Counted from the first letter of the stretch, positions 1 through 6,200 are shown. The stretch is 6,386 nucleotides of DNA from an uncultured Erythrobacteraceae bacterium (GCA_950071875.1 CATMNW010000158.1:1-6386), one strand, 5' to 3'. Translations and numbers: made by a program. Notes: generated by a model from the sequence alone, not told the origin.

Positions 1-1133
1 TCCCATACTGTAAGGATATCGGAGTGGGCCAGGCCCTCGTCCAGCAACGTGCCGATGACATAACCCATGCCGCCCGCTTCGTGGAAATGGTTCACGTCCC
101 CCGAACCGTTCGGGTAGACCCGCGCAACCAGCGGCACGGCACGTGACAGCTCTGCAAGATCGGTCCAGTCGAACCTGATGCCTGCAGCACGCGCCATAGC
201 GGGAATGTGGATAGCGTGATTTGTCGACCCGCCGGTTGCGAGCAAGCCGATCGCGGCATTGATGATCGCCTTTTCATCGACCACCCGCGACAGGGGACGG
301 AAATCCTCGCCGCCGTCGCCGATGGCCGCGATGCGGTGGGTCGCGGCTCGGCTGAGCTCTTGCCGCAGTTTCGCCCCGGGCTGGACAAACGCCGCACCGG
401 GCACATGAAGCCCCATCATCTCCATCATCATCTGGTTCGAATTGGCCGTGCCGTAGAAGGTGCATGTGCCGGGTGAGTGGTAGCTTCCCATTTCGCTGGC
501 GAGCAGTTCCTGCCGGCTGGCCATGCCTTCGGCATAGAGCTGACGAGTCTTCTGCTTTTCCTTGTTCGAGATGCCAGTGCCCATGGGCCCCGACGGTACG
601 AAAATCGCAGGCAGGTGCCCGAAGCGCAATGCGCCCATCAGAAGGCCCGGAACGATCTTGTCACAAATGCCGAGCAGGGCGATGCCGTCGTACATGGCAT
701 GGCTCAGCGCAATGGCGGTCGACAACGCGATGGTGTCGCGACTGAAAAGCGAAAGCTCCATGCCGGCCTCACCTTGGGTAACCCCATCGCACATGGCAGG
801 CGTGCCGCCTGCGACCTGTACCGTAGCACCGACTTCGCGCGCCCAGATCTTCATCCGCTCGGGATAGCGGTAGTAAGGCTGGTGCGCCGAAAGCATATCG
901 TTATAGGCCGTGACCACACCGATGTTCGGCCCTTTTGCAGCCATTATGGCAGCCTGGTCCTCCTCCGCACCGGCAAAAGCATGGGCGAGATTGGAGCAGG
1001 ACAAGGAGGTGCGATCGACCTGCCTGTCACCTTCGCGGTCCATCAATTCGAGGTAATCGCCTCGCGTTTTGCGCGAATTCGCGATCACACGCTCGGTGAC
1101 CCGGTGGATCGTATCGTTAAGCGGTTTACTCAT
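1..1133 (-). CDS. edd: Phosphogluconate dehydratase (6-phosphogluconate dehydratase), 3' end cut by window edge
   Basis: Edd dehydrates 6-phosphogluconate to 2-keto-3-deoxy-6-phosphogluconate in the cytoplasm. This is the committing step of the Entner-Doudoroff pathway. The frame is open from ATG at 1133 to base 1 (377 codons plus 2 bases), about 60% of the usual length of roughly 600 residues; the C-terminus lies outside the window. Family signatures of the IlvD/Edd dehydratases are visible: YNDMLSAHQPY (about 77-87), AMCDGVTQG (113-121), GICDKIVPG (155-163), SGPM near 181, TCTFYGTANSNQ (223-234) and LLATGGSTNH (297-306). Cys115, Cys157 and Cys224 sit where the family holds its Fe-S cluster ligands. 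The N-terminus (MSKPLNDTIHRVTERVI) matches the usual Edd start. The start codon lies inside the end of zwf, with an 8-base overlap (ATGAGTAA). No clear Shine-Dalgarno sequence precedes it, so translational coupling to zwf is likely. Identification is firm; IlvD is excluded by the Edd-specific YNDMLSAHQP and FYGTANSNQ motifs. Confidence 0.96.
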   Translation of the reverse strand, partial: MSKPLNDTIHRVTERVIANSRKTRGDYLELMDREGDRQVDRTSLSCSNLAHAFAGAEEDQAAIMAAKGPNIGVVTAYNDMLSAHQPYYRYPERMKIWAREVGATVQVAGGTPAMCDGVTQGEAGMELSLFSRDTIALSTAIALSHAMYDGIALLGICDKIVPGLLMGALRFGHLPAIFVPSGPMGTGISNKEKQKTRQLYAEGMASRQELLASEMGSYHSPGTCTFYGTANSNQMMMEMMGLHVPGAAFVQPGAKLRQELSRAATHRIAAIGDGGEDFRPLSRVVDEKAIINAAIGLLATGGSTNHAIHIPAMARAAGIRFDWTDLAELSRAVPLVARVYPNGSGDVNHFHEAGGMGYVIGTLLDEGLAHSDILTVW

Positions 1134-2601
1134 CGTGCCAGGTCACACCGTCTCTTTCGGTCAGGGCAATGGCGGCACTGGGCCCCCAGGTTCCAGCGCC
1201 GTAGGGTTTCGGCGTTATATCTTCCTGCGTCCACAGGTCGCGAATGGCGTCGATCCATTCCCATTGCGCTTCCACCTCGTCGCGGCGAACGAACAGGGTC
1301 TGGTCGCCTTCCACGAGGTCGAGCAGCAATCGCTCGTATGCGATCCGCCTGACCGAGCCGGTGAAGGCGTCGGGCATGGCTATATCGAGTGGTATCTGGC
1401 GCAGACGAATCCCTTCACGATCAAGTCCGGGGACCTTGGCCATCATCGACAGCTGGACGTTCTCTTCTGGCTGGATACCGATAACAAGGCGGTTAGGCTG
1501 GGTAGTCGCACCACGTCCTTCGAAGATGGAATGCGGTATGCAGCGGAACTGCACCACGATTTCCGTCACACGCTCCGGCAGACGCTTTCCGGTTCGCATG
1601 TAGAAGGGAACGCCCTTCCAGCGCCAGTTGTCGACATGGGCCTTCAGGGCAACGAATGTTTCGGTATCGCTGTCCTTGCCCAATTCTTCGTCATAACCGG
1701 GTACCGAAGTGCCATCGACCGCACCTGCGCGGTACTGGCCGGTAACGCTTTCTTCCTTCGAAATCGGTCGCAGTGCGCGCAGGACCTTGACCTTCTCATC
1801 GCGAACAGCCGTTGCATCGAAGCTGGTCGGCGGTTCCATCGCCACGAGGGCAAGGAGCTGGAGCATATGGTTCTGCACCATGTCACGGAGCGCACCGCTG
1901 TCGTCGTAATAGGCCACGCGACTTTCGAGCCCGACCGTTTCGCCGACGGTAATCTGCACGTGTTCGATATATTTCGCGTTCCAGACCGGCTCCAGGATCA
2001 GGTTGGCGAAGCGTAGCGCCAGCAGGTTCTGTACCGTTTCCTTGCCGAGGTAATGGTCGATGCGGAAGATACGGTCTTCGCTGAATGCCTTGGCGACGGC
2101 ATCGTTTATCTCTTCGCTGGATGCCAGATCGGTGCCGAGGGGTTTTTCAAGCCCGATGCGAACGTTGCCTTTGGTCAGGCCAGCGTGGACGAGACCGTCG
2201 ATCGTCGGTTCGAAAAGGCTGGGCGCTGTCGAGAGAAATATTGCCAGGCCCTTGTCGTATGAGCCGACTTCTTCGGCAAGCGTATCGTACCCTTCGGGCG
2301 TCGTCGCATCCACGGCTATATAACTGAGCCGGTTCAGAAATTCAGCGACCCCTCCACGACGGTGATCCGGCAGGTATTTTTCCAGCGCCTCGCGCGCAAA
2401 GTCGCGGTATTCCGCCGTCGTCATCTCCGATCGGGCCGTGCCGATTATCCTGAGGTCGGGAGATAACAATCCATCCGAATGCAGGGCGCACAGGGACGGT
2501 AACAGCATTCGCTGGGCAAGATCACCGGTCGCTCCGAAAAGCAGCAATCGGTCGGCGGTAATACTCATGCGCTGGGCCGTACGGTCATTCTGGTCCCTCA
2601 T
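1126..2601 (-). CDS. zwf: Glucose-6-phosphate 1-dehydrogenase
   Basis: Zwf oxidises glucose-6-phosphate to 6-phosphogluconolactone with NAD(P)+, feeding the Entner-Doudoroff and pentose phosphate routes. The 491 residues are normal for the bacterial enzyme. Visible are the N-terminal Rossmann motif GATGDLA (23-29), the EKPLG segment (152-156) with Lys153, the active-site signature RIDHYLGKE (180-188) with Lys187, the conserved RDMVQNHMLQ helix (239-248) containing the likely catalytic His245, and the YMRTGKRL substrate-binding stretch (334-341). The ATG at 2601 is preferred because AGGA lies 4 bases upstream. An internal ATG at residue 12 (base 2568) would give a more family-typical N-terminus (MSITADRLLLFGATGD) but has no ribosome binding site. 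The gene begins 52 bases after the transglutaminase stop and overlaps edd by 8 bases, so it is probably part of a transglutaminase-zwf-edd transcript. A pgl gene, often near zwf, does not lie between zwf and edd. Confidence 0.97.
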   Translation of the reverse strand: MRDQNDRTAQRMSITADRLLLFGATGDLAQRMLLPSLCALHSDGLLSPDLRIIGTARSEMTTAEYRDFAREALEKYLPDHRRGGVAEFLNRLSYIAVDATTPEGYDTLAEEVGSYDKGLAIFLSTAPSLFEPTIDGLVHAGLTKGNVRIGLEKPLGTDLASSEEINDAVAKAFSEDRIFRIDHYLGKETVQNLLALRFANLILEPVWNAKYIEHVQITVGETVGLESRVAYYDDSGALRDMVQNHMLQLLALVAMEPPTSFDATAVRDEKVKVLRALRPISKEESVTGQYRAGAVDGTSVPGYDEELGKDSDTETFVALKAHVDNWRWKGVPFYMRTGKRLPERVTEIVVQFRCIPHSIFEGRGATTQPNRLVIGIQPEENVQLSMMAKVPGLDREGIRLRQIPLDIAMPDAFTGSVRRIAYERLLLDLVEGDQTLFVRRDEVEAQWEWIDAIRDLWTQEDITPKPYGAGTWGPSAAIALTERDGVTWHDE

Positions 2602-2620
2602 TCGTTCCTGTCGGGTAACA

Positions 2621-2641
2621 GCGCCAGAACGCGCGCGCCAG
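2621..2641. repeat. Two GCGCCAG boxes 14 bp apart in the zwf leader
   Basis: The 52-base gap upstream of zwf contains GCGCCAG at 2621-2627 and again at 2635-2641 (plus-strand reading), separated by a GC-rich run. The phase of 14 bp is not a full helical turn multiple. It could be a regulator half-site pair or simple GC-rich coincidence. No terminator or clear promoter was seen in this gap, which fits read-through from the transglutaminase gene into zwf. Confidence 0.3.
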
Positions 2642-2653
2642 CCAACTGCATTC

Positions 2654-3451
2654 CTATTCTTTCGTTACGCGTACGCTGCTCGACCGGAAATTGCTTGGCC
2701 CGAAACTGGTCAGGAAGCTGACGTCGGCGGCATCCCGGCCCACCCCGATTTTGACCGTTTCGGCAGGATCGGCCATGCCGGTCGCATCGACCAACTGCCA
2801 CGTGCCCCCTTCCTCGATCGTGGGATCGGCAAGGAACACTTCAGCTACCGCGTGAAAATCCGGCGGATCTACGCCGGGTGCGTAGCAGGCAACGTAACGT
2901 GCGGGGATGGTGCTTGCGCGGGCGAGTGACACGAGAACGTGGGCGTAATCACGGCAGATTCCCTTACGGGAAATGAAACTTTCGGCCGCTCCGGTCTCGA
3001 CTGTCGAACTGCCGGGGGCATAACTGAAGCGGTCGGAAATCCAGTCGCGGATCGCCGCAATGCGGGCACCGCCCGTGGTGCCGGCAAATTCAGCTTCCAC
3101 GAAAGCCTGGAAATCGTCTGCGGGGCAATAACGGCTGTCGAACAGATACTCGACCGCTTCGCCAGGTAAGTCATGCGGCAGGAGAGCTTGAAGGCTGGAA
3201 AGCTCCGCAAGCTGCCGTTGCGGCTCGACGCTGGCACTATAATCCACTTTGAACTCGCCGTTTGCGCGTATCCAGATGCGCTGCCCGATACCGTCCTGTG
3301 CAGGGACCGGTGCGCAATGGTCGCACTGCGTAAGATCGCAATGCGATGAGAGGATGGGTTGCTCGGGGATGTCCGCCGCCTCGAACTGGAGCAAGACGTC
3401 AGTGGGCGATGGGAGCTCGAACGCGAAGCGAGTTTCGATTTGAATGGGCAT
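2654..3451 (-). CDS. Transglutaminase-like cysteine protease family protein
   Basis: A 265-residue cytoplasmic-looking protein with no signal peptide or membrane segment. The N-terminal part (1 to about 120) resembles the beta-rich domain that precedes bacterial transglutaminase-like domains. The C-terminal part carries the papain-like catalytic triad: Cys166 in RKGICRDYAHV, His200 in DFHAVAEVFL and Asp222 in WQLVDATG. RYCPADDFQAFVEAEF (about 107-122) and a C-terminal KIGVGRDAADVSFLTSFG block (234-251) are, as I recall them, typical of a proteobacterial subgroup of this family. Members may hydrolyse or transfer peptide bonds; the substrate here is unknown, and the symbol is left empty. The ATG at 3451 gives the standard family start (MPIQIETRF), but the preceding bases (GTTAACCAATAAC) contain no Shine-Dalgarno sequence. 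The gene stands first in the cluster ahead of zwf and edd, with a 52-base gap to zwf and no terminator between. A functional link to sugar metabolism is not evident from the sequence. Confidence 0.9.
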   Translation of the reverse strand: MPIQIETRFAFELPSPTDVLLQFEAADIPEQPILSSHCDLTQCDHCAPVPAQDGIGQRIWIRANGEFKVDYSASVEPQRQLAELSSLQALLPHDLPGEAVEYLFDSRYCPADDFQAFVEAEFAGTTGGARIAAIRDWISDRFSYAPGSSTVETGAAESFISRKGICRDYAHVLVSLARASTIPARYVACYAPGVDPPDFHAVAEVFLADPTIEEGGTWQLVDATGMADPAETVKIGVGRDAADVSFLTSFGPSNFRSSSVRVTKE

Positions 3452-3485
3452 GTTATTGGTTAACGCCGCATTCGCCCGGTGGTTT

Positions 3486-3513
3486 CGGTTAGCCGGAGCC
3501 TAAAAGATGCCAA
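3486..3513 (-). promoter_or_regulatory. Weak candidate promoter for the transglutaminase-zwf-edd cluster
   Basis: Read on the minus strand, TTGGCA (3513-3508) matches 5 of 6 bases of a housekeeping -35 box. It is followed after 16 bases by TAACCG (3491-3486), a poor -10 box. It lies just downstream of the strong terminator and would start transcription roughly 28 bases before the transglutaminase ATG. Position is sensible because the terminator should isolate this cluster from upstream transcription, but the -10 match is weak. Confidence 0.25.
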
Positions 3514-3518
3514 ACATG

Positions 3519-3543
3519 AAAAGGGCCCCGATTGGGGCCCTTT
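3519..3543 (-). terminator. Strong intrinsic terminator after the 12-codon ORF
   Basis: A perfect 10-bp inverted repeat, AAAGGGCCCC (3520-3529) and GGGGCCCTTT (3534-3543), encloses a 4-base loop. On the minus strand the stem is followed by a TTTT run (3522-3519, partly in the stem). On the plus strand only TTT precedes AGAATTC, so minus is the better orientation, and all genes here are on minus. It lies 22 bases after the micro-ORF stop and 67 bases before the transglutaminase start. No other terminator follows the EAL gene, so this one may serve both the EAL gene and the micro-ORF. Confidence 0.85.
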
Positions 3544-3563
3544 AGAATTCAATAAACGGTCAA

Positions 3564-3581
3564 GTTCAGTCGTCGCTGAAC
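3564..3581 (-). repeat. Small hairpin spanning the micro-ORF stop codon
   Basis: GTTCAG (3581-3576 on the minus strand) and CTGAAC (3569-3564) form a perfect 6-bp stem with a 6-base loop. The stem covers the last Leu-Phe-Ser codons and the TGA stop of the 12-codon ORF. A further CTGAAC copy at 3627-3622, upstream of the ribosome binding site, could compete for the same GTTCAG arm. Confidence 0.5.
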
Positions 3582-3604
3582 AGCCACTTCCAGATGCTCC
3601 ACAT
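3566..3604 (-). CDS. Putative 12-residue Trp-rich micropeptide (MWSIWKWLFSDD)
   Basis: A 12-codon ORF, too short for routine gene callers, runs from ATG at 3604 to TGA at 3568-3566. AGGAGGT (3617-3611), a perfect Shine-Dalgarno sequence, sits 6 bases upstream, the best ribosome binding site in the window. The peptide MWSIWKWLFSDD has three Trp in the first seven residues, one Lys, and an acidic SDD tail. Its aromatic N-terminal part could form a short membrane-surface helix. A strong terminator follows within 25 bases. The ORF begins 59 bases after the stop of the CHASE2-EAL gene and may be its last cistron or have its own promoter. I do not recognise the peptide. A Trp leader peptide is an alternative, but the Trp codons are not consecutive and no trp gene follows. 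It could also be incidental to a small RNA. The ribosome binding site argues for translation; function is unknown. Confidence 0.6.
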   Translation of the reverse strand: MWSIWKWLFSDD

Positions 3605-3610
3605 GGTCAA

Positions 3611-3631
3611 ACCTCCTGATAGTTCAGGGGT
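3611..3631 (-). promoter_or_regulatory. Shine-Dalgarno sequence of the micro-ORF inside a predicted hairpin
   Basis: On the minus strand ACCCCTGA (3631-3624) pairs with TCAGGAGGT (3619-3611) through 8 base pairs with one bulged A (3614) and a 4-base ACTA loop. The 3' arm contains the whole AGGAGGT ribosome binding site, so translation of the 12-codon ORF could be off when the hairpin is closed. The pairing was checked base by base. Its stability and any role as a thermometer or switch are inference. Confidence 0.5.
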
Positions 3632-3639
3632 CATATGTC

Positions 3640-3668
3640 ATTAACCATATCTGTTTGTAAAGTCTAAA
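3640..3668 (-). promoter_or_regulatory. Candidate promoter of the micro-ORF transcript
   Basis: On the minus strand TTTAGA (3668-3663) and GTTAAT (3645-3640) are separated by 17 bases, each matching 4 of 6 consensus positions. The -35 box overlaps the stop codon of the EAL gene. Initiation about 7 bases beyond the -10 box would place the RNA 5' end near 3633, right before the hairpin that covers the ribosome binding site. The transcript would be about 115 bases, ending at the terminator. Alternative: no own promoter, and read-through from the EAL gene. Confidence 0.3.
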
Positions 3669-6030
3669 CCATGTTTGCGGCGGGCCTCTCAACCTCGAAG
3701 CTTTGGAATTCCAATAGGTTGGATAGAGATAACGGCCTTGAAATAGCGAAGCCCTGGACTTGTCGGCACCCTGCTTTTTCAAGCAATCCAATGTCCTGCG
3801 GGTTCTCCAGCCCCTCGGCGACGACGGTGATTCGCGCCTCGTTACCCATCGCTGCTATGCTCGATACGATTGCGAGAGCCTTCGGGTCTTTCGCCATGTT
3901 CGAAACGAACAGGCGGTCGATCTTCAATTCGTCGAACGGCAATTCGTAAAACGCCTGAAAGCTTGCAGCTCCCACTCCGAAATCGTCCATCGAGATCCGG
4001 ACACCGATCTCCTTGAGTTCGTTAAGGATACTTGCTGCTACCGAATGGTCGGAAATACGGGCCGTTTCGGTGATTTCGAGCGTAAGATATTGCGGATCGA
4101 AACGTGTCGCCTGCAGGACATTGCGTACAATTCCGGCGATTCGCATGTCGCCCAGCAGCGTTGCCGAGATATTCACAGACATGGAGATCATCCGTCCGCG
4201 AAAATGCAGTAACTTTCCAGCGGAACATGCGCTTTGCAGAACATACCGTGTGAGATGTTCCATCCGACCAGCTTTTTCGCACTGATGGATGAAGTGCATG
4301 GGAGAAATGAAACCGCGCGCCGGATCATGCCAGCGTACCAATGCTTCGACCCCAGCAATGTCCTTCGTATCGAGATCTATCTTGGGCTGGTAAACGCAGT
4401 AAATCTCGCCTGCCTGCATCGCTTCATCAATCCGGGCTCGCAGCGAGATGTCCCACAGCAGATCGGTTTGTGAACCGGTTTCCGCTATCGCAATCGGGTT
4501 GTGCGCTTCGGACGTTTCCTCGGCCGCAGCGACTGCAGCTGCCAGTCGAACTGCAGGGTCTCCGTCTACAGCGGCGATGCCGAAAGTAATGCCGACATCG
4601 ACCGAGAAGCCGCCGACCTGAACCGGTGCCGCGAAAATGGCGCGTAACCCTTCGAGATGGTCAGTGACCGCATCGGTTTCGTCGCTGGAAACATGCCAAC
4701 CCAGATGATGGCCGTCACTGTAGATGGCCAGGTTCGGATCGGCTGCGCGAAGCCGGTCTACCAGTTTCAGTACGTAACTACCCTTGTCCTCCGACCGCAG
4801 CGATTTGAGAACGCGTTCGTAATTCTGGATCTTGGCGATCACGACATGGCCATTCGCGATACTGCCGCGGACGAGCTTGGCTTCAAGGGCGCGTAGCTTA
4901 GGCAGTCCCGTCTCGAGATTGACCATTTGGACTCGGCGCTTCCACCGTGCGCGCCAGCGGAAACCTGCGTAGATCGCAAGCAGTCCCAAGGCATATGACA
5001 GTTCGATCCGCACGCCGATCTTGGCGGTGACCAGAAGCAGGACCGGGGCGAAGGCGGCTACTCCGAAATAGGCGAACCATCGCCTTTTGCGGCTTATTCC
5101 AAGAGCCAAAGCCAATATTAAAAGGGCGGCGAAAATTGCGAGAGTGGCTGCGCCGCGCAATTGACCGTGGTTCCCGGCCTTGAGGGATTCGCCGGCATAA
5201 ATATCGACATAGCTTGCCGGTGCGTCGATCTTGCGCGGGATTGGCTGTGGTGTCCCTGCAACACGACCGCTATACCCTAAGATTACCGTTTTGCCGGTAA
5301 TTTCGAACGGGATCGGAGCCGCCGCAGGATCGGTTCCCGAAAGAGAAGAAAAAGGGATAACCGAAATACGTTTGTGCCCAAAGCCGTAATCGACCGCAAA
5401 ACGCGACTTGGGTTTCCCTTCAACCCCGGCGATGGCGGCGCCGAATGAGCGCATTCTTTTGCCATCAATTTCGTAATAATAGGGCAGTTCCCATGCCAGG
5501 CCGTACCAATTGCGATCGGTCTGGTCCGAGATGACCCGCCCGGCAGAACCACCGATGGTTGGAGCAGTTGCGCGACGTTCGGATCCTCCACCAGCCGCTT
5601 CGACGATACGATCGACCAAGGTGATACGAGGTCCTAGATCGGCAATCGCGCGGGACAGTCTTGTGTCGGCAGCCGCATCTATCGATTTGTCGAAGGACAT
5701 GTCGAGGAAGACCTTGCCAACCCCCCGGCGGTCGAGCTCGTCGAGAGCCGTGGCGATTTCGTAACGATACCGTGGAGTCCCAGGGTCGTTCAGTTCCTCG
5801 TCAGAAGCAACGAAGACCACATCGCCGGACGGGTTCCGATCGGCGACACGAGATTGCAAAAGCCACAGAAACTGGTCGATCGGCTCGAACAGTAAAACCG
5901 TGTAGAGCGCCAGGCTGATCAAGCCGGCCCAGGCCACGTGGCGCAGGCGCTCGAACAGGCGCGCGTTGTACATCGCGCGCACACTCCCAAGGGATCTCCC
6001 AATCAGGCTCGAGATGCGTCTGTCCGCCAT
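3664..6030 (-). CDS. CHASE2 sensor, degenerate GGDEF and EAL-domain c-di-GMP phosphodiesterase
   Basis: A 788-residue inner-membrane signalling protein predicted to hydrolyse cyclic di-GMP to pGpG. One membrane helix (about 33-49) is followed by a periplasmic CHASE2 domain (about 55-290; VVFVASDEEL, GKVFLDMSFD, GKTVILGYSGR, YVDIYAGESLKAG). Three more helices follow (about 294-311, 319-337, 343-357). A GGDEF-like domain (about 368-520, beginning NLETGLPKLRALE) has DGHHLGW (439-445) where GGDEF should be, so cyclase activity is unlikely. The EAL domain (about 530-775) keeps the catalytic set: EALVR (Glu562), SVN (Asn620), LEITE (Glu652 and Glu655), DDFGVG (Asp682, Asp683), ELKIDR (Lys703), VAEGLE (Glu739) and VQGF (Gln759). 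The ATG at 6030 has AAGGG 6-7 bases upstream and an in-frame TAA at 6042-6040, which fixes the N-terminus; Met20 is a less likely start. The ribosome binding site overlaps a possible 6-bp hairpin (6033-6049). It stands between rimO and the micro-ORF; the sensed ligand is unknown. Confidence 0.93.
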   Translation of the reverse strand: MADRRISSLIGRSLGSVRAMYNARLFERLRHVAWAGLISLALYTVLLFEPIDQFLWLLQSRVADRNPSGDVVFVASDEELNDPGTPRYRYEIATALDELDRRGVGKVFLDMSFDKSIDAAADTRLSRAIADLGPRITLVDRIVEAAGGGSERRATAPTIGGSAGRVISDQTDRNWYGLAWELPYYYEIDGKRMRSFGAAIAGVEGKPKSRFAVDYGFGHKRISVIPFSSLSGTDPAAAPIPFEITGKTVILGYSGRVAGTPQPIPRKIDAPASYVDIYAGESLKAGNHGQLRGAATLAIFAALLILALALGISRKRRWFAYFGVAAFAPVLLLVTAKIGVRIELSYALGLLAIYAGFRWRARWKRRVQMVNLETGLPKLRALEAKLVRGSIANGHVVIAKIQNYERVLKSLRSEDKGSYVLKLVDRLRAADPNLAIYSDGHHLGWHVSSDETDAVTDHLEGLRAIFAAPVQVGGFSVDVGITFGIAAVDGDPAVRLAAAVAAAEETSEAHNPIAIAETGSQTDLLWDISLRARIDEAMQAGEIYCVYQPKIDLDTKDIAGVEALVRWHDPARGFISPMHFIHQCEKAGRMEHLTRYVLQSACSAGKLLHFRGRMISMSVNISATLLGDMRIAGIVRNVLQATRFDPQYLTLEITETARISDHSVAASILNELKEIGVRISMDDFGVGAASFQAFYELPFDELKIDRLFVSNMAKDPKALAIVSSIAAMGNEARITVVAEGLENPQDIGLLEKAGCRQVQGFAISRPLSLSNLLEFQSFEVERPAANMV

Positions 6031-6161
6031 CGAACGCCCTTATGGCGCTCTTAAGTTTAAGAAACCTTTGATGCCGGATGCGCAAATATGCTGCACCCCG
6101 CCACGAACGCGGGATGCGATGGTAAATCAGGCTTTAGGAATCACCGTAAACGTAAAAGCAG

Positions 6162-6187
6162 CTTGGAGGATGTCATCCAGATCCAAG
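6162..6187. repeat. Imperfect dyad in the gap upstream of the CHASE2-EAL gene
   Basis: On the plus strand CTTGGA (6162-6167), GGATG (6168-6172), T, CATCC (6174-6178), AGA and TCCAAG (6182-6187) form nested inverted repeats. The outer arms are 6 bp and the inner 5 bp, disturbed only by the AGA insertion. It sits about 130 bases upstream of the EAL start and about 50 bases beyond the rimO stop. It may be a regulator binding site. Read on minus it could also act as a secondary terminator hairpin, since GCTTTTACG follows. The remainder of the gap (6031-6200) shows no ORF with a ribosome binding site and no convincing promoter. Confidence 0.4.
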
Positions 6188-6200
6188 GGCAGAATTTATC

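Noticed and set aside
477..1352. Plus-strand ORF of 291 codons opposite edd and the end of zwf
   Set aside because: Antisense to edd, whose motifs are unambiguous; the product has Arg/His-rich composition typical of shadow frames.
1069..2016. Plus-strand ORF of 315 codons opposite zwf
   Set aside because: It lies wholly antisense to well-supported zwf/edd sequence, shows no family motifs, and long antisense frames are expected in GC-rich genes.
2602..2653. GGAAC-type (EcfG general stress) promoter ahead of zwf
   Set aside because: GGAAC occurs only immediately before the zwf ATG, where it is part of the ribosome binding region, and no matching -10 element fits downstream.
3519..3604. Classical Trp attenuator made of the micropeptide and terminator
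   Set aside because: The Trp codons are not consecutive, no tryptophan gene follows, and I found no antiterminator able to pair with the GGGCCCC stem. A leader role of another kind is not excluded.
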